NCBI GenBank assembly: GCA_039933215.1
Contig: JBDTOO010000010.1
Location: 1-64,000 of the forward strand
Length of the DNA stretch: 64,000 bases
Direction of reading: 5' to 3'
Source of the DNA: JALYUA01 sp039933215
GTDB taxonomy: Bacteria > Acidobacteriota > Thermoanaerobaculia > UBA5066 > Gp7-AA6
Below are positions 54,785 to 63,344 of this stretch, piece by piece (the first letter of the stretch is position 1; every line of letters begins with the position of its first letter). The translations under genes and the position numbers were made by a program. Below the pieces are notes generated by a model that worked only from the letters and a program-made list of their open reading frames with translations, was not told the DNA's origin and did not search any database.

Positions 54785-54868
54785 ACCGACCGGTCCCCGC
54801 CTCGGCGTACCCGCGCCGGGCCGGTCTGGCAGGACCCGGCCGCACCCACAGGGCTAAGTCACCTGTCT

Positions 54869-57592
54869 TCAGCCTGTTGCGCTGGCGTCGCCCGGCGCCC
54901 GCAGCTCACGCACCGCGGCCTCGGCCTCCCGCAGGGCCGCCGGGAGGAGCGCCTCGTCGCGGCCCCCCGCCTGCGCGAGATCCTTCTTTCCGCCGCCGCT
55001 TCCGCCGAGGGCCTTGCCGATTCGAGCCGCGAGGCGCGAAGCCGGCAGGCTGTCCGCGAGATCGGCGGTCACGGCCACCACGACGGACGTCTTTCCCTCT
55101 CCCGCGGACCCGACGACGACGACGCCGCTCTTCAGGCGTGAGCGGAGCGTGTCGGAGAGGTTGCGCAGCTCCGGAATCGAAAGGCCCGCCGCGATCCGGG
55201 TCAGCACCGCGACCCCGTCCACGTCGAGCGTGTCGGACGCCGACGCGCCGGAACCCTCCCCGGACGCGAGCTTCAACTTCAGAGCCGCGACCTCCCGCTC
55301 GAGCGAGCGCAGCCGCTCCTCGCGCTCGCGCCATCGGCCGACGAGCCCCTCGCGCGGAGCCTGCGCCGCGGCGGCGATCTCGGTGAGGTCCCGCTCGTCC
55401 TGCTGGAGGAGCTCGACCGCGCCGAGTGAGGTGACGGCTTCCATCCGGCGCACGCCCGCGGCGAGTCCGCGGTCCGAGACGATCTTGAACGCTCCGATCT
55501 CGCCCGTCCGGTTCACGTGGCAGCCGCCGCAGAGCTCGGTCGAGACGCCCGGCACCGAGACGACCCGGACGCGCTCGCCGTACTTCTCCCCGAAGAACAT
55601 GTCCGCGCCGCGCGAGCGGGCATCCTCCATCGCCATCGTCTCCTTGGAGACTGGCTCGTCGCGGAGGATCGCTTCGTTGACGAACCGTTCGATCTCCTCG
55701 ATCTGTGCGGGCGTGGGCGCGGCCGCGATCGCGTAGTCGAATCGCATGCGGTCCGGCGCGACGAGGGACCCCATCTGCCGCGCGGAGCCGCCGAGCACCC
55801 GGCGCAGGGCGGCGTGCAGGAGATGCGTTCCGGTGTGGTTCGCCTGCGTGCGGCGGCGGATCCACTCGGGGACCTCCATCGCCACCCGGGCGCCCGTTTC
55901 AAGCCGGCCTCGCGTCACGCGGACCCTGTGCGCGATGACCCCCGGGGCGGGACGCCGGGCGTCCTCGACCTCGCCCTCGCCGTCCTTCCAGCTCCACCGC
56001 CCGGTGTCGGCGACCTGCCCGCCCCCCTCCGGATAGAAGACCGTGCGGTCCGTGACCACCTCTCCGGTCTCGCCCTCCTCGAGCGCCGCCGCCCGCTGCC
56101 CGCCGCGGGCGATGCCGAGCACCGTCGCGTCGTCCAGGCGGACGAAGTCCTGCTCGGGATAGCCGCGGAACTCCGAGTGCGCGGAGGGAAGGCCGAGCCG
56201 CTCGAAGACCGATGCGTCCGAGCCCTCGAATCGGGCGGAGGCGCGCGAGGACGCTCTCTGCCTGTCGAGATGGACGGCAAACCCTTCCCGGTCGATCGAG
56301 ACCCCTTCGTCGCCGGCGATCTCCTCGATCAGGTCGAGTGGAATGCCGTACGTATCGTAGAAACGGAAAACGGCATCCGCGGGAATCCGCGTCTCCCCCG
56401 CCCGGCGCACCCTTTCGAGCTCCTCGCCCACGCGGTCGGCACCGATCGACATGGTGCGGGCGAAGCGGCTCTCCTCGTCCTCGAGGGTGCTCCCGATCGA
56501 GCGCAGCATGTCGTCGTAGCCCGGCTTTTCCGGGAGGAAGTACACGCCGCGGAAGACCTCCTGCACGCCGGTCACGAGCTGACTCAGGAAGGGCGTCGAA
56601 AAGTCGACGCCGAGGCGCCGCGCGTAGCGGAGCGCCCGCCGGATGATCCGTCGCAGGACGTATCCGCGCCCCTCGTTCGAGGGAAGGACGCCGTCGGCGA
56701 TCAGCATCGTCGCCGCGCGCACGTGGTCGGCGATCACCCGGAAGGGAGCGTCTTCGACCGCCATCCCGCCGGTGTACTCCCGGCCCGTCAGGCTTTCGAT
56801 CCGCTCGATGATCGGCCGGAAGAGGTCGGTGTCGAAGTTGTTGTTGGCGCCCTGAAGGATCGCCGTGATCCGTTCGAGACCCGCACCGGTGTCGACCGAC
56901 GGGCGCGGCAGCGGCGTCATCGCACCCGTCGCGTCGCGCTCGAACTGCATGAAGACGAGGTTCCAGACCTCCATGGTCGTGTCGCCCTCGCCGTTGACGA
57001 GCTCGGGCCGGTTCTTCGAGGCGTCTTCCGGGTCCGGTCCCTGGTAGTAGTGCAGCTCGCTGCAGGGCCCGCAAGGGCCGGTCTCGCCCGTCGACCAGAA
57101 ATTGTCCTTCTCGCCGAAGCGGAGGATTCGCTCCTTCGGCAGGTGGGATTCCCAGAGCTTCGCGGCTTCGTCGTCGTCTGTGTAGACGGTCGCCCAGAGC
57201 CGCCCCGCGTCCAGCCCGTAGCCGTTGCGGGGATCGGTCATGAGGGCCCAGGCGAAATCAATCGCGTCGTTCTTGAAGTAGTCGCCGAAGGAGAAGTTCC
57301 CGAGCATCTCGAAGAACGTCTGGTGCCGGCCGGTGTAGCCGACGTTGTCGAGGTCGTTGTGCTTGCCGCCTGCCCGGACGCACTTCTGCGAGCTCGTCGC
57401 CCGCGCGTAGTCGCGCTTCTCGCGGCCGGTAAAGACGTCCTTGAACTGGTTCATGCCCGCGTTCGTGAAGAGGAGCGTCGGGTCCTCGGCCGGGATGAGA
57501 GACGAGGAGGGGACGCGGCGGTGCCCGCGCTCCTCGAAGAACTTCAGGAACGTTTCCCGGACGTCAGCGGAGGTCCATTTCTTCTTCGTCAT
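54869..57592 (-). CDS. alaS: alanyl-tRNA synthetase
   Basis: Charges tRNA-Ala, 907 residues, normal length. The class II core has FTNAGMNQFKDVFTG (about 42-56) and the tRNA-binding helices. The editing site has HTGTHLLHAAL and CGGCHVNRTGEIG, holding the zinc ligands that clear mischarged Ser or Gly. The DHHA1 region is at the C-terminus and rich in Gly and Lys. The first 29 bases overlap the end of recX, a frequent alaS-recX pairing. Confidence 0.97.
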   Translation of the reverse strand: MTKKKWTSADVRETFLKFFEERGHRRVPSSSLIPAEDPTLLFTNAGMNQFKDVFTGREKRDYARATSSQKCVRAGGKHNDLDNVGYTGRHQTFFEMLGNFSFGDYFKNDAIDFAWALMTDPRNGYGLDAGRLWATVYTDDDEAAKLWESHLPKERILRFGEKDNFWSTGETGPCGPCSELHYYQGPDPEDASKNRPELVNGEGDTTMEVWNLVFMQFERDATGAMTPLPRPSVDTGAGLERITAILQGANNNFDTDLFRPIIERIESLTGREYTGGMAVEDAPFRVIADHVRAATMLIADGVLPSNEGRGYVLRRIIRRALRYARRLGVDFSTPFLSQLVTGVQEVFRGVYFLPEKPGYDDMLRSIGSTLEDEESRFARTMSIGADRVGEELERVRRAGETRIPADAVFRFYDTYGIPLDLIEEIAGDEGVSIDREGFAVHLDRQRASSRASARFEGSDASVFERLGLPSAHSEFRGYPEQDFVRLDDATVLGIARGGQRAAALEEGETGEVVTDRTVFYPEGGGQVADTGRWSWKDGEGEVEDARRPAPGVIAHRVRVTRGRLETGARVAMEVPEWIRRRTQANHTGTHLLHAALRRVLGGSARQMGSLVAPDRMRFDYAIAAAPTPAQIEEIERFVNEAILRDEPVSKETMAMEDARSRGADMFFGEKYGERVRVVSVPGVSTELCGGCHVNRTGEIGAFKIVSDRGLAAGVRRMEAVTSLGAVELLQQDERDLTEIAAAAQAPREGLVGRWREREERLRSLEREVAALKLKLASGEGSGASASDTLDVDGVAVLTRIAAGLSIPELRNLSDTLRSRLKSGVVVVGSAGEGKTSVVVAVTADLADSLPASRLAARIGKALGGSGGGKKDLAQAGGRDEALLPAALREAEAAVRELRAPGDASATG

Positions 57593-58070
57593 CGGAGCCT
57601 TTCATCATCGCAGAGATCGCGTCGGAGGCGAAACCCCTCCGCGCCAGCGCGTTGCGGACCCGGCGCCGGCGCGCCGGCTCGTCGAGGCCGGACGCGCGCT
57701 TCCAGAGCAGATGAAAAGCGCGGGCGAGCGCGGTTTGTTCCGGTTCCCCTTCCTGCTCGGCGAAAACGGCCGCCACCGTCTCCTTCGAGAAGCCGAGCAC
57801 GGAGAGCTCCCGCGCGATACGGGCCCGGCCGTACCGGGCGGCGCGCGCGCGCACGAGAGACCGGGCGGCGGCCAGATCGTCGAGCCAGCCCTCGCGCGCG
57901 AGACGGTCGAGCGCCTCCGCGACCGCCGCCCGCTCGAAGCCCCGGCGGGCGAGGGTGGCTCCGAGGTCCTCCCGCCCCCGGGCCCGCACGGTCAGCAGAC
58001 GGAGAGCGACGGTGCGCGCCGCCGCGGGCGACGCCGGATCCAAAGGCGGCTTGGGACGGCGGGACCGCAC
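57564..58070 (-). CDS. recX: regulatory protein RecX
   Basis: Binds RecA filaments and limits recombinase activity. 168 residues from a GTG. Helical repeats of the RecX type are visible: RGFERAAVAEALDRLAREGWLDD, YGRARIARELSVLGFS and RRRVRNALARRGFASDAI. It is probably cotranscribed with alaS. The region upstream is a GA/CT-rich repetitive tract instead of a normal leader. No recA lies in the window. Confidence 0.9.
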   Translation of the reverse strand: MRSRRPKPPLDPASPAAARTVALRLLTVRARGREDLGATLARRGFERAAVAEALDRLAREGWLDDLAAARSLVRARAARYGRARIARELSVLGFSKETVAAVFAEQEGEPEQTALARAFHLLWKRASGLDEPARRRRVRNALARRGFASDAISAMMKGSDDEEEMDLR

Positions 58071-58072
58071 GG

Positions 58073-58180
58073 AGGAAGGCGGGAGGAAGTTGAGAGGTGA
58101 GAGGTGAGAGGGAAGAGGTGGGAGGGGGTGAGAGGTGAGAGGTGAGAGACCGCGCCCTCTCTCCCCTCTCCTCTCTCCTC
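58073..58180. repeat. purine-rich tract followed by a complementary pyrimidine tract
   Basis: Positions 58073-58149 are nearly all G and A, with GAGAGGT-type units repeated. After ACCGCGCC, 58157-58180 is nearly all C and T. The two halves can pair as a long imperfect hairpin. The tract separates pilT from recX. Its mirror-like purine content could also support triplex structure. Confidence 0.75.
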
Positions 58181-58228
58181 TGACCTTCCTAGCCTCTGAC
58201 CTTCCTAACCCCTGACCTTCCTAACGGC
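58181..58228. repeat. three tandem copies of a 16-bp unit
   Basis: TGACCTTCCTAGCCTC, TGACCTTCCTAACCCC and TGACCTTCCTAACGGC begin at 58181, 58197 and 58213. The third copy overlaps the pilT stop codon. On the minus strand each reads TAGGAAGGTCA at its core. Confidence 0.85.
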
Positions 58229-59417
58229 CGTGCCCGGGGTTTCCCTGGCGGCTGAAGTCGAAGGGCGACTCCTCTTCGGCCATCGGGTTGAAGTCGGATG
58301 GCGCCTCGAGCTCGGCGTCCATTTCCTCGCGGGCGAGGTCGGACGTCGACTGGATTCCCTGGATCTTCAGCTTGAACTCGTTCGGGTTCGTCGAGCGCTT
58401 GAGGGCTTCCTCGAGAGTGATCAGGCCGGTCTTGTAGAGCTGGTAGAGCGACTGATCGAACGTCTGCATCCCGTACTGGGACGTGCCGGCCTGGATCGCG
58501 TCCTTGATGAGCTTCGTCTTCTCCTTGTTCTCGATGCACTCCCGGACGTAGGCCGTCCGCACGAGGATCTCGGCGGCCGGCACTCGGCCGAGGCCGTCGG
58601 CGCGGGGCATGAGACGCAGGGAAATGACCGCCTTGAGGACGGCGCCGAGCTGCAGGCGGATCTGCTTCTGCTGGTGGGGCGGGAAGACCGAGATGATGCG
58701 GTTGACGGTCTCCGTCGCGTCGAGAGTGTGGAGCGTCGAAAAGACCAGATGGCCGGTCTCCGCCGCGGTGAGCGCAGTCTCGATCGTCTCGTAGTCGCGC
58801 ATTTCACCGACGAGGATCACGTCGGGGTCCTGCCGCAGCGCGCTTCGAAGCGCCACGCCGAATCCCTTCGTGTCCACCTCGACTTCGCGCTGGTTGACGA
58901 TCGATTTCTTGTCGCGGTGGAGGAACTCGATCGGGTCCTCGATCGTCATGATGTGCTCGTTGCGCTGCGAGTTGATCTGGTCGATCATCGCGGCGAGCGA
59001 CGTGGATTTGCCGGAACCGGTCGTTCCCGTGCAGAGAATCAGCCCGCGCTGTTCCGAGCAGATTTTCTCGAGGACGGGGGGAAGCAGCAGCTCGCGGATG
59101 GTGAGAATCCGCGCCGGGATGACGCGCAGGACCAGTCCGACCGTGCCGCGCTGCTGGAAGATGTTGCATCGGAACCGGCCGAGGTTCGGAACCGAGTACG
59201 CGATGTCGATCTCGTAGTCGTTCTTGAACTTTTCCTTCTGCCGCGCCGACATGATCGAGAAGGCCATCGCGATCGTGTCTTCCTGCATGAGGCGCCGGAC
59301 ATCCGTCATCGGAGTGAGCACCCCGTCGACACGCAGGACGGGAAATGCGCTGACTTTGAGGTGCAAGTCGGACGCCTTGCGCTCGACGGCGACCTTCAGG
59401 AGATCGTTGATGTGCAT
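58221..59417 (-). CDS. pilT: type IV pilus twitching motility ATPase PilT
   Basis: Hexameric ATPase that retracts type IV pili, 398 residues. MHINDLLKVAVERKASDLHL opens the N-terminal domain. Walker A is GTTGSGKST, the Asp box is EDPIEFLHRD, Walker B is DPDVILVGEMRD, and the His box is TGHLVFSTLHTLDATETVNR. AIRGLI-type retraction motif appears as VLKAVISLRLMPR with nearby residues. The last 45 residues are an acidic extension. The ATG at 59417 has GAGG seven bases upstream. Other pil genes are not in the window. Confidence 0.96.
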   Translation of the reverse strand: MHINDLLKVAVERKASDLHLKVSAFPVLRVDGVLTPMTDVRRLMQEDTIAMAFSIMSARQKEKFKNDYEIDIAYSVPNLGRFRCNIFQQRGTVGLVLRVIPARILTIRELLLPPVLEKICSEQRGLILCTGTTGSGKSTSLAAMIDQINSQRNEHIMTIEDPIEFLHRDKKSIVNQREVEVDTKGFGVALRSALRQDPDVILVGEMRDYETIETALTAAETGHLVFSTLHTLDATETVNRIISVFPPHQQKQIRLQLGAVLKAVISLRLMPRADGLGRVPAAEILVRTAYVRECIENKEKTKLIKDAIQAGTSQYGMQTFDQSLYQLYKTGLITLEEALKRSTNPNEFKLKIQGIQSTSDLAREEMDAELEAPSDFNPMAEEESPFDFSRQGNPGHGR

Positions 59418-59549
59418 GAATTGGCCTCTTTGAGTCGGTAGATTACGCCGGTTGGGCGGGGAAAGGAAGCCGATCGATCGCGCGGGGGGTCCCACCTGGA
59501 GAACTGGCGGCGGTCCCGCCTCCACCCGTAAACCTCTGATTCGAACCCG

Positions 59550-60500
59550 CTAACCGCCGACGCGGACCCCCGACTCGACAGGCAAAGGCGTCAACCAGCC
59601 GTACGTGTCGTCGCGCTCTCCCGCGAGAAGCGCGAAGAATTCCTTCTGGAGGCGCTCCGTGACCGGTCCGCGCGTGCCGATTCCGACGGGTATGCGGTCG
59701 ACCGACCGGATCGGCGTGACCTCGGCGGCCGTGCCGGTCAGGAAGACCTCGTCGGCGATGTAGAGCATCTCCCGCGCGATCTGCTGCTCGACGACCGTGT
59801 ACCCGGCGTCGCGAGCGAGGGTCATGATCGAGTCTCGGGTGATGCCGGGAAGGATCGTCCCGGCCAGGGGCGGCGTAAGGATCCGCCCGCCGTATACGAG
59901 AAAGATGTTCTCACCGCTGCCCTCGGAGATCCGCCCGGCGTTGTCGAGCGCGATCCCCTCGGTATAGCCGTTGGTGATCGCCTCCATCTTGATCAGCGCC
60001 GAGTTCAGGTAGTTCCCGGTCGCCTTCGCCATCGCCGGGAAGGTGTTCGGCGCCATGCGATTCCAGGAGGACACGCAGACGTCGACGCCATTTTCGATCG
60101 CCTCTTCTCCCAGGTACTTACCCCATTTCCAGACGGCGATGAGCACGTCGACGGGGCTGCGGAACGGGTTGACGCCGAGCGCGCCGAGGCCACGGTAGAC
60201 GACGGGGCGGACGTAGCACTCCTCGAATCCGTTCGCCCGGATCGTCTCGAAGATCGCGTCCTTGAACTCGACCGGCGAGTACGGGATGTCCATGCGATAG
60301 ACCTTGCACGAGTGGTAGATCCTCTGGATGTGCTCGTCGAGCCGGAAGGCCGCCGGACCGTTCTTCGTCTTGTAGACGCGCAGGCCCTCGAACATTCCCG
60401 ACCCGTAATGGAGGACGTGGGAGAAGGCGTGGATCTTCGCCTCCGCGAAGTCCACCAGCCGGCCGTTCATCCAGACTTTCTTGACGTCCTCGTAAGACAT
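59550..60500 (-). CDS. ilvE: branched-chain amino acid aminotransferase
   Basis: Transfers the amino group between glutamate and Leu, Ile or Val. 316 residues, PLP fold type IV. VWMNGRLVDFAEAKIHAFSH and YGSGMFEGLRVY are at the N-terminus. The catalytic Lys lies in MAKATGNYLNSAL, and ISEGSGENIFLVY and LPGITRDSI are conserved. It starts from an ATG with GGAGG about eight bases upstream. It is preceded by rsmE with a short gap. Confidence 0.96.
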   Translation of the reverse strand: MSYEDVKKVWMNGRLVDFAEAKIHAFSHVLHYGSGMFEGLRVYKTKNGPAAFRLDEHIQRIYHSCKVYRMDIPYSPVEFKDAIFETIRANGFEECYVRPVVYRGLGALGVNPFRSPVDVLIAVWKWGKYLGEEAIENGVDVCVSSWNRMAPNTFPAMAKATGNYLNSALIKMEAITNGYTEGIALDNAGRISEGSGENIFLVYGGRILTPPLAGTILPGITRDSIMTLARDAGYTVVEQQIAREMLYIADEVFLTGTAAEVTPIRSVDRIPVGIGTRGPVTERLQKEFFALLAGERDDTYGWLTPLPVESGVRVGG

Positions 60501-60555
60501 CGCGCGCGACCTCCGTTGTGGTGCGAAGTTCCGGGGAGGGCCCGCAGCGAGTTTA

Positions 60556-61296
60556 TCAATGACCGGCGGCGCCGGAGGCGCCGTCTTCTTTCGAAGGTTC
60601 CCTCGCGAGGGCCGCCCGTGTCAGCACGACGGCGGCGACGGCGGCGGTCTCTGCACGCAGCGTCGCGGCGGGCAGAGCGACCGCGCGCCAGCCCGCTCGC
60701 GAAGCCGACGCTCTCTCCGCCTCGCTCCACCCTCCTTCGGGCCCGACGAGGAGGGAGACCGGTCCCTCGAGCGAGGGGGGGAACGCCTCCCCGGACGCAT
60801 CCAGAAACAGCCGGACACCGTCCGCGGCGTCGAGCGCCTCCGCGAGGTCGACCGGGCCCTCGCAGAGCGGCCATCGATCGGCGCCGGACTGCTTGGCCGC
60901 TTCCCGAACCAGCCGTTCGAGTCGCGCCAGCGCCGATGGGCCCGCGCGGAAAGACTGCGTCCGATCGGTGCGCACGAGGGTCAAGCGGGAGACGCCGAGC
61001 TCGGCCGCCTTTTCCGCCGTCCAGGACATTCGCTCGGGGCGGACTCCGGCGACCGCGAGCCGGATCGCCGGGCCGGGATCATCGGCCGGACGGATGCCCG
61101 TCACGTTGATGTGGAACTCCCCGCGCGCGGCCTCCGCGATCCGCCCCTCTGCCCGGGCGCCGGTTCCGTCGATCAGGAGGACCTCGTCGCCGGAGGCGAG
61201 CCGCCGGGAACGGGCGTGGACCTCCTCCTCCGCGGGCAGGCGCACGCGCTCTCCCGACGCCGGCAGCCGCTCGACTATGAAGCGCGGCGGAGGCAT
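60556..61296 (-). CDS. rsmE: 16S rRNA (uracil-N3)-methyltransferase
   Basis: Methylates U1498 of 16S rRNA. 246 residues, SPOUT family with an N-terminal PUA-like domain (about 1-70). TAEKAAELGVSRLTLVRTDRTQ and the SAM-knot LLVGPEGGWSEAE, followed by VALPAATLRAETAAVAA, are diagnostic. Its start overlaps the end of prmA by 22 bases, a common pairing. The C-terminus is followed by the ilvE spacer. Confidence 0.95.
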   Translation of the reverse strand: MPPPRFIVERLPASGERVRLPAEEEVHARSRRLASGDEVLLIDGTGARAEGRIAEAARGEFHINVTGIRPADDPGPAIRLAVAGVRPERMSWTAEKAAELGVSRLTLVRTDRTQSFRAGPSALARLERLVREAAKQSGADRWPLCEGPVDLAEALDAADGVRLFLDASGEAFPPSLEGPVSLLVGPEGGWSEAERASASRAGWRAVALPAATLRAETAAVAAVVLTRAALAREPSKEDGASGAAGH

Positions 61297-62105
61297 ACGC
61301 TCGTCCAGTCGTTCTCGATCCGGCGGCCCGCGAGGGTGAACTTCCGGGATCGGACGCTCGCGACGACCTCGGCTTCCCGATCGAGGGGAATGCCGGAGAG
61401 GATCAGCTTGCCCCCGGCCGCGACGCGCGGGAGAACCTCGGCGCGGATTCCGAAGAATTCCTCGGGAAGGAGGTTGGCGACGACGATCCCGAATCGGCCC
61501 CCCACGGCGGAGGCCTCGGCGGCGGCGAGCCGCACCAGCTTCCCGAAGGAATGGCGCCGGACGTTCTCGCGGGCCACCAGCACCGCGTCGAAGTCCGTGT
61601 CGTAGCCGAACGCCTCCGAAGCGCCGAGCGCGGCGGCCGCCAGGGCGAGGACGCCGGAACCGGTGCCGACGTCGAGGACGCTCTCTCCCCCGGTGAGCTC
61701 CTCCTCGAGAGCGACGAGGGCGAGGCGGGTCGATTCGTGGCCGCCGGTGCCGAAGGCCCGCGACGCCGGGATCCGCAGCGCCACGCGCCCGGAGGGGGGC
61801 GCCGAGTCGGACGGATCGCCGGGGTCGAGCCACAGCCGGGCTCCGACGGGAAACGGCCGCGACGCGGCGCGAAAGGCCTGGAGCGGGTCGCCCTCGGCGA
61901 CATCCGCGGCGAGGTCCCACCGGATCCCGCGCTCCTTCAGGGATGCGGCGGCGGCCCGCGCGTCTTCCGCCCGGCGGAAGCACGCGACGAGGTCCATGCC
62001 TTCCTCGACGAACCCCAGCGGCCCGAATCGGGAGAGGTGCCCGACGACGATCTCGTCGTTGGCTTTTCGAAAGATGACGAGGCGCGAGTAGGTCGGCGGC
62101 GTCAT
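61275..62105 (-). CDS. prmA: ribosomal protein L11 methyltransferase
   Basis: Trimethylates ribosomal protein L11. 276 residues, class I fold. The SAM motif LDVGTGSGVLALAAAALGA (about 148-166) is followed by GYDTDFDAVLVARENVRR and the catalytic-loop VVANLLPEEFF. The N-terminal substrate domain is compact and less conserved. The ATG lies in the short gap after dnaJ; no clear ribosome-binding site was found. Confidence 0.93.
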   Translation of the reverse strand: MTPPTYSRLVIFRKANDEIVVGHLSRFGPLGFVEEGMDLVACFRRAEDARAAAASLKERGIRWDLAADVAEGDPLQAFRAASRPFPVGARLWLDPGDPSDSAPPSGRVALRIPASRAFGTGGHESTRLALVALEEELTGGESVLDVGTGSGVLALAAAALGASEAFGYDTDFDAVLVARENVRRHSFGKLVRLAAAEASAVGGRFGIVVANLLPEEFFGIRAEVLPRVAAGGKLILSGIPLDREAEVVASVRSRKFTLAGRRIENDWTSVCLRRAS

Positions 62106-62167
62106 GCGTCTCGGGCTCCGCCGGCCTCGGCGCGCCTCGCGCGCGCGAGAGAACGCGCGGGGCGGCG

Positions 62168-63268
62168 TTACGAGAAGATCTTCTTCGCCTTGCCCAGGAC
62201 GCCGCGAGGCGCGACCGGGGCGCCCGTCGCCTCCGCGTACTCGCGGAGCATGTCCTTCTCCCTGGAAGTCGGCGACTCGGGTACGAGAACGGAAGCGCGG
62301 ACGACGAAATCGCCCCGTCCACGATGGCCGAGACGACCGAAGCCGCGCCCCCGCAGGCGGATTTCCGAGCCCGTGCGGGTCCCCGCGGCGATCGAGATCT
62401 TCTCGGGCTCCTCGAGCGTCGGCACCGTCATTTCGCCGCCGAGCACGAGCGTCGGAAACGGGACGTCGAGGGTGAGCACCACGTCGTCGCCCTCGCGCAG
62501 GAAGACCTCGTCGTCGGCCACCTTCAGGTTTACGTAGAGGTCGCCCGGAGGACCGCCGTTCGGGCCGACGTCGCCCTCGCCGGCGAGGCGGAGGCGGGAT
62601 CCCGACTCGACGCCCGCGGGAATCCGGATCTCGAGGCTGCGGCTCGCGCGGCGGCGACCACCTCCGCCGCAGTCCGGGCAGGGCTTCTCGACGATCGTGC
62701 CCTGGGCCTGGCAGCGCGAACAGGGGCGCGCCACCGTCAGAAAGCCCTGCGAGAACCGCTGACGTCCCGTTCCCCGGCACGTCGGGCACGTCTTCGGCCG
62801 GCTGCCGGCCTCGGCGCCGGAGCCGGAGCAGGTCTCGCAGCGCTCCATGCGCGAGATGAGCAGCGGCGCCGCCACGCCGAACGCCGCGTCGCGAAACGAG
62901 ATCTCCATCTGGTAGAGCAGGTCGCTTCCGGCCACCGACCGGGCGCCTCCACCGCCGGCGAATCCGAAGATCTCGCCGAAGAGATCCGAGAGGTCGCCGA
63001 ACGCGGACGGGTCGAATCCGAAGCCGCCGGCGCCGGCCGATCCGACTCCGGCGTGCCCGAGGCGGTCGTAGCGGGAACGCTTGTCCGGATCGGACAGAAC
63101 GGCGTACGCCTCCGACGCCTCCTTGAATTTCTCCGCAGCCTCCGGGTCGTTCGGATTCCGGTCCGGGTGGTACTGGAGAGCGAGCTTCCGGTAGGCCGAT
63201 TTCAGCACGCCGTTTTCGGCGTCGCGGGAACACCCGAGGATTTCGTAGTAGTCGCGTTTGGTGCTCAT
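62168..63268 (-). CDS. dnaJ: chaperone protein DnaJ
   Basis: Hsp40 co-chaperone that stimulates DnaK, 366 residues. The J domain has YHPDRNPNDPEA with HPD (about 33-35). A Gly/Phe region follows. Four Cys pairs form the zinc modules CETCSGSG, CPTCRGTG, CSRCQAQG and CPDCGGGG; the third departs from C-x2-C-x-G-x-G at its end. The C-terminal client domain is complete. It follows dnaK by 76 bases, the standard order. Confidence 0.96.
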   Translation of the reverse strand: MSTKRDYYEILGCSRDAENGVLKSAYRKLALQYHPDRNPNDPEAAEKFKEASEAYAVLSDPDKRSRYDRLGHAGVGSAGAGGFGFDPSAFGDLSDLFGEIFGFAGGGGARSVAGSDLLYQMEISFRDAAFGVAAPLLISRMERCETCSGSGAEAGSRPKTCPTCRGTGRQRFSQGFLTVARPCSRCQAQGTIVEKPCPDCGGGGRRRASRSLEIRIPAGVESGSRLRLAGEGDVGPNGGPPGDLYVNLKVADDEVFLREGDDVVLTLDVPFPTLVLGGEMTVPTLEEPEKISIAAGTRTGSEIRLRGRGFGRLGHRGRGDFVVRASVLVPESPTSREKDMLREYAEATGAPVAPRGVLGKAKKIFS

Positions 63269-63344
63269 AAAGTCCCGAAGGGTTTGAGGGCGATGCCGCG
63301 CCGGGTGGGCGCGTCGCGCGCCCGGCTTCCCGCCTCGGAGGCGT

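Noticed and set aside
54785..54868. Possible terminator after alaS (CCGGGTC / GACCGG pairing)
   Set aside because: The stem is short and imperfect and has no T-run.
58073..58228. CRISPR-like array
   Set aside because: Units are contiguous, 16 bases or less, with no unique spacers, and no cas gene is present.
59538..59548. GATTCGAACCC, resembling the T-loop of a minus-strand tRNA
   Set aside because: The flanking bases do not form the 5-bp T stem, and no acceptor, D or anticodon arms could be built around it.
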